NCBI GenBank assembly: GCA_027620495.1
Contig: JAQCEA010000009.1
Span: 1 to 64,000, forward strand
Length of the DNA: 64,000 nt
Direction: 5' to 3'
Origin: Pseudomonadota bacterium
Lineage (GTDB): Bacteria > Pseudomonadota > Alphaproteobacteria > Puniceispirillales > Puniceispirillaceae
Every line of letters starts with the position of its first letter. Positions within the stretch are counted from its first letter, which is position 1. Of this stretch, positions 19,462 to 30,655 are shown piece by piece. The notes beneath the pieces are model-generated. The model had not been told where the DNA came from. It was given only the letters and a program-made list of their open reading frames with translations, and ran no database searches. Both the position numbers and the translations under genes were made by a program.

Positions 19462-19465
19462 AACC

Positions 19466-20440
19466 ATGCATATCATCGACAATTTACAATACGCCAATTG
19501 GTCTGAAAAAATTTTCAAGCAAATGCGCGAAGGCGGGGTTGATGCCGTTCATGTGACGATTGCGTATCACGAGATATTTCGTGAAATGGTGGCCAATATC
19601 GAACAATGGAACCGCTGGTTTGAAGCCTTTCCCCAGCTGATTTGTCACGGGCGAAGCGGCGATGATGTCCGCCGTGCCAAAAAAGATGGGCGTACCGCCA
19701 TCATTTTTGGATTTCAAAATCCATCACCGATTGAAGATGATATCGGGCTTGTCGAAATCTGCCATATGCTGGGCGTACGCTTTATGCAATTGACCTATAA
19801 TAACCAATCCTTACTAGCGACAGGTTGTTATGAAATCGAAGATAGCGGCGTTACAAGAATGGGCCGCGAAGTCATCAAAGAAATGAACCGGGTTGGTCTG
19901 GTTGTTGATATGAGCCATTCAGCCGAACGATCAACACTTGATGCGATTTCCCTGTCAGAACGCCCCATTGCCATCACCCACGCCAATCCAAATTTTTGGC
20001 ATCCGGCAAAGCGCAATAAATCTGACGAGGTATTGTGCGCCCTTGGTGCAAGCGGCGGTATGCTGGGATTTTCTTTGTATCCGCATCATTTGAAAGACAA
20101 ATCGAATTGCAGTTTGGATAGTTTTTGCGAGATGATCGCCCGCACCGCCGATCTGATGGGCGTTTCGCAAATCGGGCTTGGGTCTGACCTTTGTCAAGAT
20201 CAACCCGACAGCGTTGTTGAATGGATGCGCGTTGGACGCTGGACCAAAACCATTGATTATGGTGAAGGGTCAGCCGCACAAGCCGGCTTTCCCGATATGC
20301 CTGACTGGTTTCAGGACAACCGTCATTTTGGCAATATCGCGGCTGGATTGCGGGCTGTTGGCTTTTCAAAAGACGAAACCTCTGCAATTATGGGCGAAAA
20401 TTGGTTGCGGTTTTATGATGACAATTTCACCGCGGCGTGA
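19466..20440 (+). CDS. Membrane dipeptidase (peptidase M19) family protein
   Basis: ALGVRFMQLTYNNQSLLATGCYE, VGLVVDMSHSAERSTLDAI, GSDLCQDQP. Confidence 0.85.
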   Translation: MHIIDNLQYANWSEKIFKQMREGGVDAVHVTIAYHEIFREMVANIEQWNRWFEAFPQLICHGRSGDDVRRAKKDGRTAIIFGFQNPSPIEDDIGLVEICHMLGVRFMQLTYNNQSLLATGCYEIEDSGVTRMGREVIKEMNRVGLVVDMSHSAERSTLDAISLSERPIAITHANPNFWHPAKRNKSDEVLCALGASGGMLGFSLYPHHLKDKSNCSLDSFCEMIARTADLMGVSQIGLGSDLCQDQPDSVVEWMRVGRWTKTIDYGEGSAAQAGFPDMPDWFQDNRHFGNIAAGLRAVGFSKDETSAIMGENWLRFYDDNFTAA

Positions 20441-20452
20441 GAGTGAATACAG

Positions 20453-22153
20453 ATGGATGCACAGATTCAAAAATCTTCTGAACCATTGATTGTCAATCGC
20501 CCGGCTTCGGTCGTGATGAAGCTGGCACGCATGGGGTCGTTTCATCAAAGCCGGTTGAGTTTTATGCGGGTGTTGCTTCGCCGTCTAAAGGCAGAAAATT
20601 GGCAATTTAGACAAGCTGAATGGCATATTGATAAAGATGGTGTTGGCGTTGCCACTTATGAAGCCATCGGCCCAGAGCGCACCTATACGCTGGTCGCCTT
20701 TGCACATGACCTGCCAGATGAAAAACGGTCAGACCGGGTCATTGCCGAGGCATGGGACGCCACATTCACCCTGCATGATGGCACCATTTCACAAGATGAT
20801 ATCGCCCGGCTGGCGGCGAATGTACCTCGGCAAGAGGCTGGCCGTATTTCCGGTCAAGAATTGGTGCTATCACGTGCCAACCGGTCGGTACGGCTTTTTG
20901 ACTATGTTGTTGATTGTTTGGCACGGGGACAGCAACCAGAGCGGCAAAAAATAGAACCGATTGGCTATCTGATGCGCACCACCGCGGTCTATGGGTCTGG
21001 CAAATTTGGCGCCGCCGATCGAAGCCACTGGGCCGACCGCGCTGAATTTGCCGGGTCGTTTCAACCAGAATTGCTAGCAGTGTGGCTGATCCGCAGCTTT
21101 ACCATAGATATTGTCGAACATATGGCACGCCAACGCGCCCCAGAAACAGCAATCAAGCTTGATCCAAACATCCGGCGGCGTATTGGTGTTGGCAATTCAA
21201 CCGGGTTGGGCATGGCCCCCTTTTTGATCAATCATCCAGCATTGATTCATGCATGGATTAATGCGCGTGAAACCGCCTTGACCCGGGTGCGCCAATTGCC
21301 AAACACCGACCGGGATATGATTTGTAATCTCAAAAATTTGGTTCAACGCGCCTTGCAAAATGCCAATGAATGGACAACGGACAGCCCATACCAAAACCAT
21401 AAAACCGCTGGGTTACGTGATAATCTGGCCCGGTTAGCCGCCTATCTGACAAATTTTGACCCCGCCACCGCCTATCCCTATAACGCCATTTATGATTGGG
21501 GGGACCAGCACCTGTCGCTGGAGGGCCAAGAACAGCTTGTATCACTTTTGATCGAGCGGCACGGTGCCTTGGTTGATGATTTAGCGATCACGATGTCGGC
21601 TGATGAAACATCGACCTTTCATATTGATGGCAGTATGACCATCGGCAAAATCAAAAACATTTTTGACGATTCCTATGGCTGGGTGAATAAGATCGACTAT
21701 AGCGAAAACGCCGCGAAAGCGCGGGTATGGTATGTGTCTGAAGAAAAGCTGGAACCGCGGCTTGGGGAACGGTTTGAAGAACCAATAGAACCATTTGAAC
21801 AACCGCTGGCACCCGGTCGTGATGTTGCCGCGGCACGCCAAACGCTCGATCAATGGGATGATCGCACATCGATTGCCAGCTTCCTGCTTGCCCATCCAGA
21901 GCATCGCCATATTATTCGCCGCATGCAAATTGTGGCGGCGCTTCCCTATGCAGAAATACACGACAATACGATTGCCGCTGATATGCAGCCGATTGATTTA
22001 TTGCGCTGTAAATTGTCATTTTTTGGAGCATCAAAATTTGATCCTAGATCCGATCGCTGGTTGCGTATTACCATGTATCAAGGCGCACCATTTCCAGATG
22101 AACTGGCAAGGCTTGATCCGGATGATCTGGCCTATCCGCCGCTTCATTCATAA
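20453..22153 (+). CDS. Uncharacterised 566-aa protein
   Basis: Long ORF with good codon structure between the dipeptidase and a DUF3726-like gene; no family recognised. Confidence 0.75.
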   Translation: MDAQIQKSSEPLIVNRPASVVMKLARMGSFHQSRLSFMRVLLRRLKAENWQFRQAEWHIDKDGVGVATYEAIGPERTYTLVAFAHDLPDEKRSDRVIAEAWDATFTLHDGTISQDDIARLAANVPRQEAGRISGQELVLSRANRSVRLFDYVVDCLARGQQPERQKIEPIGYLMRTTAVYGSGKFGAADRSHWADRAEFAGSFQPELLAVWLIRSFTIDIVEHMARQRAPETAIKLDPNIRRRIGVGNSTGLGMAPFLINHPALIHAWINARETALTRVRQLPNTDRDMICNLKNLVQRALQNANEWTTDSPYQNHKTAGLRDNLARLAAYLTNFDPATAYPYNAIYDWGDQHLSLEGQEQLVSLLIERHGALVDDLAITMSADETSTFHIDGSMTIGKIKNIFDDSYGWVNKIDYSENAAKARVWYVSEEKLEPRLGERFEEPIEPFEQPLAPGRDVAAARQTLDQWDDRTSIASFLLAHPEHRHIIRRMQIVAALPYAEIHDNTIAADMQPIDLLRCKLSFFGASKFDPRSDRWLRITMYQGAPFPDELARLDPDDLAYPPLHS

Positions 22154-22155
22154 AA

Positions 22156-22800
22156 ATGACCCCGCCGCATGATGCAGAACAAATAAGCTGGTCCCTTGGC
22201 GAAACAGCGGCGCTTGCCACCAAGGCCGCCCGCGGTGCTGGTATGCCGTGGGGGGTTGCTGACGAAACCGGGGTGGCGGTCAGCTGGCTACAAGCCCGCG
22301 GCATTCCCGGACTGTCGGCACTATGCCGGTATTTGAAATGGCGGCAAAATGGCCCGTTAACACGCTGGCCAGATCGCCCGGCAGGTAAATCTTGTTATTG
22401 TCCCATTGCGCTTGGGACTGCCTATATGGACGGGGTATTGCCAGCCACCATCACGATTGAAAACATCCGTGAGCCGGTGTTGATGCTGCCATTTATTGCC
22501 AAACGCAATACTGACCAGCCGATGCAAGTCGATTTGGGTGATTTGTCCATTCACCTGTCCAAAGATGGTGTTTTCAGCCCCTATCTTGACACCGCCCTGC
22601 TGATCAGTCAGGCCAATTGCACCATCAATCTTGCCACCGACACAGCTGCCATGACGCCTTATGAGCTGACACAACGGGTGCCATCCTATTTTTTTGGATG
22701 CGTCAACGCCTTGGATGAATTTGCTAAAAAAACCTATGCGCCAGCAACCGATGAATCGCGTCTGGCTGGGGCCGGGGCCGGGCTAAACGATAATGATTAA
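22156..22800 (+). CDS. DUF3726-like protein
   Basis: 214 aa; SLGETAALATKAARGAGMPWGVADETG; begins directly after the previous gene. Confidence 0.6.
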   Translation: MTPPHDAEQISWSLGETAALATKAARGAGMPWGVADETGVAVSWLQARGIPGLSALCRYLKWRQNGPLTRWPDRPAGKSCYCPIALGTAYMDGVLPATITIENIREPVLMLPFIAKRNTDQPMQVDLGDLSIHLSKDGVFSPYLDTALLISQANCTINLATDTAAMTPYELTQRVPSYFFGCVNALDEFAKKTYAPATDESRLAGAGAGLNDND

Positions 22801-22861
22801 GGGCGGCAACAAGACGAACCTTTATGCGGCGCATTAACATGTCACGCGATGATGCGGCTGA

Positions 22862-23536
22862 TCAGCCAACCACGCGAAACTGGAAAATCAACGCCAAATC
22901 ACCGCTATGCTTGTCAGCTTTTCGCGCATAGATTGCCGTTTCCAGAAGATCAGGCGATGTAATCACATTATCTGCGACAAGAGATCCAAGACACCCGGCA
23001 AAATCATGTGTCTGATAATGTTGCTGGTTGACGCCAATACAAAACACACCGCCAGCTTGGCAATGGCGGATTAAATGACGCAGCGGTTCTGGCCCTAAAT
23101 GGCCATGGGTAAAGGTGCCTGCGCTGATAATAGCCGCATACCCAGCAGGTAGGCTGGTGATATCACCAGTCAGATCAACTTCATAGAGATTCTGATACAG
23201 CGACTTATCCGCCGCCACCGCCAGCATGTCAGCCGAAATATCGACCCCATCAATCACCATGTCAGGGCGTTTTGCTTTTAGATTTTTGGCCACCAAACCA
23301 GTGCCACACCCGATATCACAAACCGGCCCCTCGGGCAGGTCACTCAGGTCCAAAAATGCATCTGCAACAGCTTTGGGGTAAATATATCCAAGGCCTGCCG
23401 CAAAATCCTGATCATAGGTCGCGGCAAACCGTTGGTAATAGGCACGGTTATCTTCTGGGGTTTTTAGAGCATAAGCCCCGTCCAATAAATCAGTGCCTGC
23501 ATCCCCAGATGCGTTTTTTCCCGAGTCTTTTTGCAC
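22862..23536 (-). CDS. Class I SAM-dependent methyltransferase
   Basis: CDIGCGTGLVAKNLKAKRPDMVIDGVDISADMLAVA. Confidence 0.88.
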   Translation of the reverse strand: MQKDSGKNASGDAGTDLLDGAYALKTPEDNRAYYQRFAATYDQDFAAGLGYIYPKAVADAFLDLSDLPEGPVCDIGCGTGLVAKNLKAKRPDMVIDGVDISADMLAVAADKSLYQNLYEVDLTGDITSLPAGYAAIISAGTFTHGHLGPEPLRHLIRHCQAGGVFCIGVNQQHYQTHDFAGCLGSLVADNVITSPDLLETAIYARKADKHSGDLALIFQFRVVG

Positions 23537-23560
23537 CGACCAGCACCTCTTAGATTGGTA

Positions 23561-24997
23561 TTAGACAATGCCGCTGATGGTTTTGATTTCCAAAAATTCT
23601 TCAATGCCCCACATGCCGCCTTCGCGTCCCACGCCTGATTGCTTATAGCCACCAAAGGGGCTACCGGAAATCCGGCTGGCACCATTCACCTGTATCATGC
23701 CGGCGCGCAATTGTGCCGCCACCCGGCGGGCACGATCCATATCGCCAGTCTGGATATAAGCGGCCAATCCATAGGGCGTGTCATTGGCAAGCGCAATCGC
23801 CTCTTCCTCGGTATCAAACGGCATGATCGCCAGCACCGGGCCAAAAATTTCTTCACGAATAATTGTCATATCCTGGGTGGTATCGGCAAAAACTGTCGGT
23901 TTGACAAACCAGCCACGATTCAAGCCTTCAGGTCGGCCAACGCCCCCAGCAACCAGACGCGCCCCTTCATCAATGCCTGACTGGATCAACCCTTGAACCT
24001 TGTTAAATTGCGCTTCTGATACCAATGGCCCGATATGATTGCCCGGTTTTGATGGCAAATCGACGGTTGTTGCGGCGGCTGTTGCCGCGGCCGCTTCAAT
24101 CGCAAGTTCATAGGCACTGCGTTCTACCAGCATGCGTGATGCGGCGTTACATGATTGTCCAGTATTGTTGAAACAAAAGGCGGCACCACGTGCCACTGCC
24201 GCGGTAACATCACAATCATCAAACACCAGATTTGGCGATTTGCCACCAAGTTCCAGCGACACTGTTTTCACCGTATCGGCGGCGGCCTTGCTGATCAGCA
24301 CACCAGCACGCGTTGACCCAGTAAATGAAACAACGTCGATATCGGGATGCGCCGACAACAAGCTACCAACCCCTGCACCATCTCCATTTACCATATTAAA
24401 GACACCAGCCGGAAATCCAGCGGCATCAATACATTCAGCAAAAAGAATGCTCGACATCGGGGCAATTTCCGATGGCTTTAACACCATTGTGCATCCAGCC
24501 GCCAACGCCGCACCGACCTTCAGCACAACCTGATTCATCGGCCAGTTCCATGGGGTAATCAGCGCGGCGACACCAGCCGCTTCAAAGGCGATATCCTGTC
24601 CTTCGACGCCGGGGCGCAATGGCCGCTGAAATTCAATTGACCCAAGTGCCCGAATAAAGGCCTTGAGATGGCCACGCCCGGACCCGGCTTGGTCACTAAG
24701 CGACATATCAATCGGCGCGCCCATTTCATATGAAATCGCCTGTGCCATGTCCTGCATGCGGTCTTCATAAACGGCTAGTAATTTTTCCAAATACTGAATA
24801 CGGATTTCAACTGTTGTGACCGACCATGCCGGAAACGCGGCTTTGGCCGCGGCAATCGCCGCTTCAGCATCTTTTTTACCGCCAAGTGAAATGGTCGCGT
24901 ACGTCTCTTCAGTTGCTGGATTAATCACTGGAAAATCAGTGCCATCGATTGGCGCAACCCACTGGCCATCAATATAAAATTTGGTTTTATCCAGCAT
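23561..24997 (-). CDS. Aldehyde dehydrogenase family protein
   Basis: LITPWNWPMNQVVLKVGAALAAGCTMVLKPSE, LELGGKSPNLVFDD, NNTGQSCNAASRMLV. Confidence 0.92.
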   Translation of the reverse strand: MLDKTKFYIDGQWVAPIDGTDFPVINPATEETYATISLGGKKDAEAAIAAAKAAFPAWSVTTVEIRIQYLEKLLAVYEDRMQDMAQAISYEMGAPIDMSLSDQAGSGRGHLKAFIRALGSIEFQRPLRPGVEGQDIAFEAAGVAALITPWNWPMNQVVLKVGAALAAGCTMVLKPSEIAPMSSILFAECIDAAGFPAGVFNMVNGDGAGVGSLLSAHPDIDVVSFTGSTRAGVLISKAAADTVKTVSLELGGKSPNLVFDDCDVTAAVARGAAFCFNNTGQSCNAASRMLVERSAYELAIEAAAATAAATTVDLPSKPGNHIGPLVSEAQFNKVQGLIQSGIDEGARLVAGGVGRPEGLNRGWFVKPTVFADTTQDMTIIREEIFGPVLAIMPFDTEEEAIALANDTPYGLAAYIQTGDMDRARRVAAQLRAGMIQVNGASRISGSPFGGYKQSGVGREGGMWGIEEFLEIKTISGIV

Positions 24998-25180
24998 CGC
25001 ACATCACCTCGTAGAGCAGAATGTAAAAAATTTGTGGTTCGTTATCAGACCAATAAGCCAATCCGGCAATAAAAGAAATGGTCGATAAAATAATGTGGCA
25101 AAATATATCAGATATTTACATGCGTTCGTTCAGTTCTACATGGCCCATATGACTTGTCAAGACAGGCCAAATACAGACCG

Positions 25181-26083
25181 TCAGGCTGGCATCGTCACTT
25201 TATGTTTTTCCGCCAGCGCGATACCTGCCACCACCATTATCAGCGCCATAATATGATAGCCATACATAGGTTCTGATAAAATGCCCATCGCCATAAATGC
25301 GGCAAACACCGGCACCAAATTCACATAAAGTCCAGCACGGGTGGCCCCGATCAATTCAACCCCCCGCATAAAAAATGTTTGCGATAAAATTGATGGGAAA
25401 ATGGCACAATATAAAATCACCGCCATGCCCGTCAGGCTTGGCTTAACCAGCTTGCCTGCAGAAACTTCGCCAATGGTGAACAATGTCAGCGCAACAAATG
25501 CCGATCCAGAAAAATACGCAACCATAATGATTGGCGGCATTTCAAGACGTTTGCCAAGATGCAACACATATAGCGCATAACAAAAACACGCCGCAATCAT
25601 CAATATGTCACCAATATTAAAGGTCAGCGTTAACAGCATGGCGATTTGACCGCCGGTAATCAACACCACCACACCGCATAATGACACCAGCAAGCCCAAA
25701 AATTGCAACCTGCCAATCCGCGTGCCAAAAAGCAGCGTTCCGAACAACATCACAAAGGCAGGAATCGCGCCTTGCGTGATGCCCAAATTCACAGCTGTTG
25801 TATGTTGCGCACCAAGGCTGAATAAAGCGGTAAATCCAGCCAAGCCGCCACCACCCATCAATGCCACATAGCGCCAGTGCTGGCGTACAATTGGCCAGTA
25901 AAGACACATTTGTTTTGAAAAGACCATGAATAAAATCAAAAAGCAGAACAGCCAGCGCAACTGCATCAATAATAATGGGGATACTTCACCAACAGCGATA
26001 CGCGCGCCAATTGCATGCCCGGCCCAACTAAGCGTTGCAGAGGTCAGCAATAGATGCGGGCTATGCCAGAACCAGTTAGCCAT
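25181..26083 (-). CDS. EamA/DMT family transporter
   Basis: 300 aa polytopic membrane protein. Confidence 0.85.
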   Translation of the reverse strand: MANWFWHSPHLLLTSATLSWAGHAIGARIAVGEVSPLLLMQLRWLFCFLILFMVFSKQMCLYWPIVRQHWRYVALMGGGGLAGFTALFSLGAQHTTAVNLGITQGAIPAFVMLFGTLLFGTRIGRLQFLGLLVSLCGVVVLITGGQIAMLLTLTFNIGDILMIAACFCYALYVLHLGKRLEMPPIIMVAYFSGSAFVALTLFTIGEVSAGKLVKPSLTGMAVILYCAIFPSILSQTFFMRGVELIGATRAGLYVNLVPVFAAFMAMGILSEPMYGYHIMALIMVVAGIALAEKHKVTMPA

Positions 26084-26132
26084 CAGCCAGTTCGCGGTTG
26101 TTGTTCAGACACCCGCACCAATCTATCACGCA

Positions 26133-27545
26133 TCATCGCAATTTTGCGGCAAGCTCTGCAACCTCTGACATCGCGTCATGGATGCGCCCAAACATATCAT
26201 CCAATTCCGCCTTTGATATGATTAATGGCGGACAAAACCCAATGATATCACCGGGCAAGGCACGTAAAATCACCCCATGTTTTTGAATGATAGCGACCGC
26301 CTGTGCGGCAATTTTCTGTGACGCATCAAATTTTTTGTGGCTGTGTTTGTCAGCGGCAAATTCCATCGCCCCAATCAGACCGATTGACCGCACATTGCCA
26401 ATAAAATCATATTGTTCCATAGCGGCAACATGTCCGGCAAATGAGGGTGCCACCGAACGAACATGCCCAATAACATCGCGCTCCTGCATCAATTGCTGGG
26501 CGCGCAATGCAACCGCCGCACATACCGGGTGCGCCGAATAGGTATATCCATGGCCAAAGACGCCTAATCTTTCAGCTTGTTCGGCAAGCGGTGCATAAAC
26601 CTTATCTGACATCATCACCGCTGAAATCGGTAAATAAGCTGATGATAGCGCCTTGGCACATGTCAACATATCTGGCCGCACATCCATGGTTTGCGACCCC
26701 CACATATTGCCGGTCCGACCAAAGCCGCAAATCACCTCGTCCGCCACCAGCAACACATCATATTTTTCCAGAACAGCGCGGATTTTTGCAAAATAACCAG
26801 CAGGCGGAATGATCACTCCGCCAGCGCCCATCACCGGTTCGGCAAATAATGCCGCCACCGTATCCGGCCCTTCTGCCAGAATTAAATCTTCTAGTTCAGC
26901 GGCACAACGGCTGGCAAATGCTTCCTCGCTTTCGCCAGCATGCGCGCCATTATAATAGTCTGGTGCGGTTGTATGTTTGACAAAATCAAGCGGCAGCCCA
27001 AACCCATCTTGTGCATAAGCCAGCGCGGTCATGCTAGCCGCCGCCATCGTGACACCGTGATACCCTTTTTTACGGCTGATAATTTTTCGCTTTTCCGGCC
27101 GTCCCAATGCAGCATTATAATACCACACCATTTTCATTGCGGTATCGTTCGCCTCTGACCCAGAGGCGGCAAAAAACACTTTACTCATATGGCTACCGCC
27201 ACCAGCAGGCGGAGCATTGGTGATCAGCATTTCAGCAAGCTCTATGGCTGGATCAACCGTTTTTCCGGCAAAGCTGTGATAAAATGGCAATTTATTGAAT
27301 TGCGCGATCGCGGCATTGACCAATTCAGGTTCGGAAAAGCCAAGTGATGCACACCATAACCCGCTCATCCCTTCATAAAAACGATTGCCCGAATCATCAT
27401 GCACAAACACACCATCACCTTTGGCGATGATATGCGGGCCAGCCGCTGCCAATTGTGCCGGATTGGTATAGGGATGCATATGAAAGGCGACATCCCGGCT
27501 AGCTGGTGAATTGCCAGCAAGATTTATATTGGTAGGTTTGTTCAT
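26133..27545 (-). CDS. Class III (omega-)aminotransferase
   Basis: 470 aa; YEGMSGLWCASLGFSEPELV, DEVICGFGRTGNMWGSQ, LTCAKALSSAYLPISAVMM. Confidence 0.92.
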   Translation of the reverse strand: MNKPTNINLAGNSPASRDVAFHMHPYTNPAQLAAAGPHIIAKGDGVFVHDDSGNRFYEGMSGLWCASLGFSEPELVNAAIAQFNKLPFYHSFAGKTVDPAIELAEMLITNAPPAGGGSHMSKVFFAASGSEANDTAMKMVWYYNAALGRPEKRKIISRKKGYHGVTMAAASMTALAYAQDGFGLPLDFVKHTTAPDYYNGAHAGESEEAFASRCAAELEDLILAEGPDTVAALFAEPVMGAGGVIIPPAGYFAKIRAVLEKYDVLLVADEVICGFGRTGNMWGSQTMDVRPDMLTCAKALSSAYLPISAVMMSDKVYAPLAEQAERLGVFGHGYTYSAHPVCAAVALRAQQLMQERDVIGHVRSVAPSFAGHVAAMEQYDFIGNVRSIGLIGAMEFAADKHSHKKFDASQKIAAQAVAIIQKHGVILRALPGDIIGFCPPLIISKAELDDMFGRIHDAMSEVAELAAKLR

Positions 27546-27569
27546 CCTTTTGTTCCTCTAGAACGGGGA

Positions 27570-28307
27570 CTACACATGCTGACCGCCATTTACGTGAATT
27601 TCAGCCCCATTCACATAATTTGCCTGATCACTACATAAGAAAAAAATTATGTCGGCCACTTCATTAGCACTGCCAAAACGCCGCATCGGGATTTGTGGCA
27701 AAATGGCCGCCTCACTATCGGGCGACAATATATCCGTTTTGATTTCACCGGGCGCAATGGCATTCACCCGTACGCCGCGTTTACCAAAATCAGACGCCAT
27801 TTCCCGGGTCAGCGCGCTTAGCGCCGCTTTTGATGTGGCATAGGCAGACCCAGCAAATTCATGCACCCGGCTACCAGCAATTGATGTCACATTTACCACC
27901 GTACCAGACCCAGCCTGCAAACAGTCAAGAAGTGATTTGGCCAGCATTAATGGGGCAAACACATTCACCTGATACACCTGTTGCCATAAAGCTAGATCAC
28001 CCGACACAGAATCAAGCCGCCGTCCATCAGCTGACTTTGGCGAAATTCCGGCATTATTAACCAGCGCATGTAACGGCGCGCCATTCAGCCTTGATTTTAA
28101 TTCAGTAACACCGCGCTCGACATCTGCTGGTGTGGCCAGATCAATTTGCAGATGGTCTTCCGGGCCAGCTTCCCACGGGCAATTTTCCGGAAAGCCATGA
28201 CGCGAACAGGTAATAACCCGCCAACCTTCTTTGGAAAATCTTTTGACCGTGGCGTGGCCAATACCACGGCTGGCCCCGGTCAAGACAAGTATTTTGCGAT
28301 CATCCAT
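27570..28307 (-). CDS. SDR family oxidoreductase
   Basis: LTGASRGIGHATVKRF, NNAGISPKS, YATSKAALSALTREMA; start at MDDRKI. Confidence 0.92.
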   Translation of the reverse strand: MDDRKILVLTGASRGIGHATVKRFSKEGWRVITCSRHGFPENCPWEAGPEDHLQIDLATPADVERGVTELKSRLNGAPLHALVNNAGISPKSADGRRLDSVSGDLALWQQVYQVNVFAPLMLAKSLLDCLQAGSGTVVNVTSIAGSRVHEFAGSAYATSKAALSALTREMASDFGKRGVRVNAIAPGEIKTDILSPDSEAAILPQIPMRRFGSANEVADIIFFLCSDQANYVNGAEIHVNGGQHV

Positions 28308-28443
28308 CTGCCTGCCCCTTGATGCGGAGATACTACAACCCGGCCATTGCCTATGTGCCACAGGCCGGAAACCGATATCCAATTCATGTCAGACTGCGCC
28401 ATCCAAAAGGTGGCTGTCAACGGCTGTTAGCGGCACTGATGGC

Positions 28444-29358
28444 TTAGCTTGGTGTGATGCCGCGCAGACGTTCCGAACGCCGTCTTAGCAATTCAAGAAC
28501 CGTGAGCAAAATAATCGACAAAATTACCAGCAATGTTGCCACCGCTAAAATTGTCGGGCTGATTTGTTCACGAATCCCAGACCACATTTGTCGCGGAATT
28601 GTGCGTTGTTCGGGACTAGCCAGAAACAGCACCGCAACCACTTCGTCAAATGAAGTGATAAAGGCAAACAATCCACCCGATACAACGCCTGGAATAATCA
28701 ATGGCATTTGCACACGCCGGAATGTTGTGATCGGCCCCGCACCAAGCGAATTAGCCGCCCGTACCAGCGATTTATCAAACCCAACAAGCGTTGCTGTCAC
28801 GGTGATAATGACAAATGGTGTGCCAAGAACGGCATGCGCCATAATCACCCCTAGATAGGTCTGGCTAAGCTGGATACGCGAATAGAAAAAGAACATGCCA
28901 GCGGCGGTAATCACCAGCGGCACAATCATTGGCGAGATCAAAATTGACATCACCATCCGGCGGTAGGGCATTTCTGACCGGCTTAGACCAATCGCCGCCA
29001 AGGTACCAAGCGCAGTTGATAGCAACGTGGCGCAAATACCGATAAAGAAGCTGTTGCGGATTGCCCGCATCCATTGACCGTTATTCCAAGTATCCGAAAA
29101 CCATGCCCAACTTAACGGTTCGTCAGGTGCCGCCATGCCATTTCGCAAAATATCTTCATACCAGCGCAATGAAAAGGCGGCGGGGTCAAATGACAGCATG
29201 CCGGGGGTAAAACTGAAATAGGGTTCAACATTGAATGACAAAGGCAACACAATCAAAATCGGCAAGATCAAAAACAAAAAGATCAATCCGCAAATAAACC
29301 GATAGGTATAGTGCCAGATATATTCACCAGTGCTGGTATAAGGGGGTAGCTTTGCCAT
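28444..29358 (-). CDS. ABC transporter permease (PotC-like)
   Basis: 304 aa; EAA-loop-like AANSLGAGPITTFRRVQMPLIIPGVVSG. Confidence 0.9.
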   Translation of the reverse strand: MAKLPPYTSTGEYIWHYTYRFICGLIFLFLILPILIVLPLSFNVEPYFSFTPGMLSFDPAAFSLRWYEDILRNGMAAPDEPLSWAWFSDTWNNGQWMRAIRNSFFIGICATLLSTALGTLAAIGLSRSEMPYRRMVMSILISPMIVPLVITAAGMFFFYSRIQLSQTYLGVIMAHAVLGTPFVIITVTATLVGFDKSLVRAANSLGAGPITTFRRVQMPLIIPGVVSGGLFAFITSFDEVVAVLFLASPEQRTIPRQMWSGIREQISPTILAVATLLVILSIILLTVLELLRRRSERLRGITPS

Positions 29359-29362
29359 TGAT

Positions 29363-30631
29363 TTATCCCAGCTTCATATTGTCGATGCCAATAATACGAT
29401 CATAGGCCCAATAGAGAAGCAAAACGCCAGCCAACAAAATGCCGCCAAGCGCCGCGGCCAACGACCAATTGAGTGATTTTTGCATATGATAGGCAATCAT
29501 ATTTGAAATCAACTGACCATCCTGTCCGCCGACAAGTGCGGGCGTGATGTAATAGCCAATTGCCAAAATGAACACCAATAGACCGCCCGCCCCGACACCT
29601 GGAATTGTTTGCGGCATATATACTTTTAAAAAGGCGCGCGTTGGTGTGGCACCAAGCGATCTAGCCGCCCGCATATAGGATGGTGGAATGGTTTTCATCA
29701 CCGAATAGAGCGGTAGAATCATAAAGGGCAACAAAATATGCGTCATCGCGACGATCGTGCCAGTCATGTTGTAAATCAGCGAAAAGCGGGACTCATCCCC
29801 AGTGATTCCGATCCAGACAAGCAAATCATTGACCACGCCTTGTGACTGCAAAATGGCAATCCATGCTGTTGTCCGCACCAAAAGCGATGTCCAAAATGGC
29901 AACAACACCATAATCATCAGCAAATTTGAATACCGTAGCGGCAATGTCGCCAGCAAATAGGCAACCGGATAGCCAAGCAACAGACATAACAGCATAACCG
30001 TGCCAGAAATCAGCAGCGTACGCCAAAATAGTTTTACATAAATCTGTCGATTTTCGACCTGACTGACAAAGCCCTGGTCAACGGTATATTTACTGTCAAG
30101 CGCTGTCGCATAAAACCCCGGGGTCAGGCTTTGCGAAGTCAGCTTCATCGCCTGCCAGACTTCGAGATTGCCCCAGTCTTTGTCGATTTTCATCATAGAT
30201 TCGGCATAAGGCGGCGCGGCCTTTTTGACCTTGCGCGCAGATGACGTAAACAGCGAACGTGTGCCGGGCAATTCTTGGTTCACCCGTGTGGCAATTCGCC
30301 CAATGGTCTTGTCTTCTCGCGCCGTTTTTAGATCCGTCACAAGCGCCGCAAACATCTCTTCAGACGGCGTACTAACCCCATCCCATTTTGCGAGCTGCTG
30401 CGTTAAATTTGGGGTGTATGAGGCAAACGTATCATTGTAAACGCCCTGCCACATCAATGCCAGAATCGGAATCACGAAACTGGCCATCACAAAGGCGAAT
30501 AACGGCAACACCAGACCAACCGCACGCACCCGGCTGCGAAACAGGGCTTGGGCAAGTTTCTTTTTCAGGGGCGTTCCATCAGCCGCCGTAATTGGCATTT
30601 CTGCTGATGAATTTACGTCAGTTATCGCCAT
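29363..30631 (-). CDS. ABC transporter permease (PotB-like)
   Basis: 422 aa; AARSLGATPTRAFLKVYMPQTIPGVGAGGLLVF. Confidence 0.9.
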   Translation of the reverse strand: MAITDVNSSAEMPITAADGTPLKKKLAQALFRSRVRAVGLVLPLFAFVMASFVIPILALMWQGVYNDTFASYTPNLTQQLAKWDGVSTPSEEMFAALVTDLKTAREDKTIGRIATRVNQELPGTRSLFTSSARKVKKAAPPYAESMMKIDKDWGNLEVWQAMKLTSQSLTPGFYATALDSKYTVDQGFVSQVENRQIYVKLFWRTLLISGTVMLLCLLLGYPVAYLLATLPLRYSNLLMIMVLLPFWTSLLVRTTAWIAILQSQGVVNDLLVWIGITGDESRFSLIYNMTGTIVAMTHILLPFMILPLYSVMKTIPPSYMRAARSLGATPTRAFLKVYMPQTIPGVGAGGLLVFILAIGYYITPALVGGQDGQLISNMIAYHMQKSLNWSLAAALGGILLAGVLLLYWAYDRIIGIDNMKLG

Positions 30632-30655
30632 TGATAATCTCGTTAAATTTCATAA

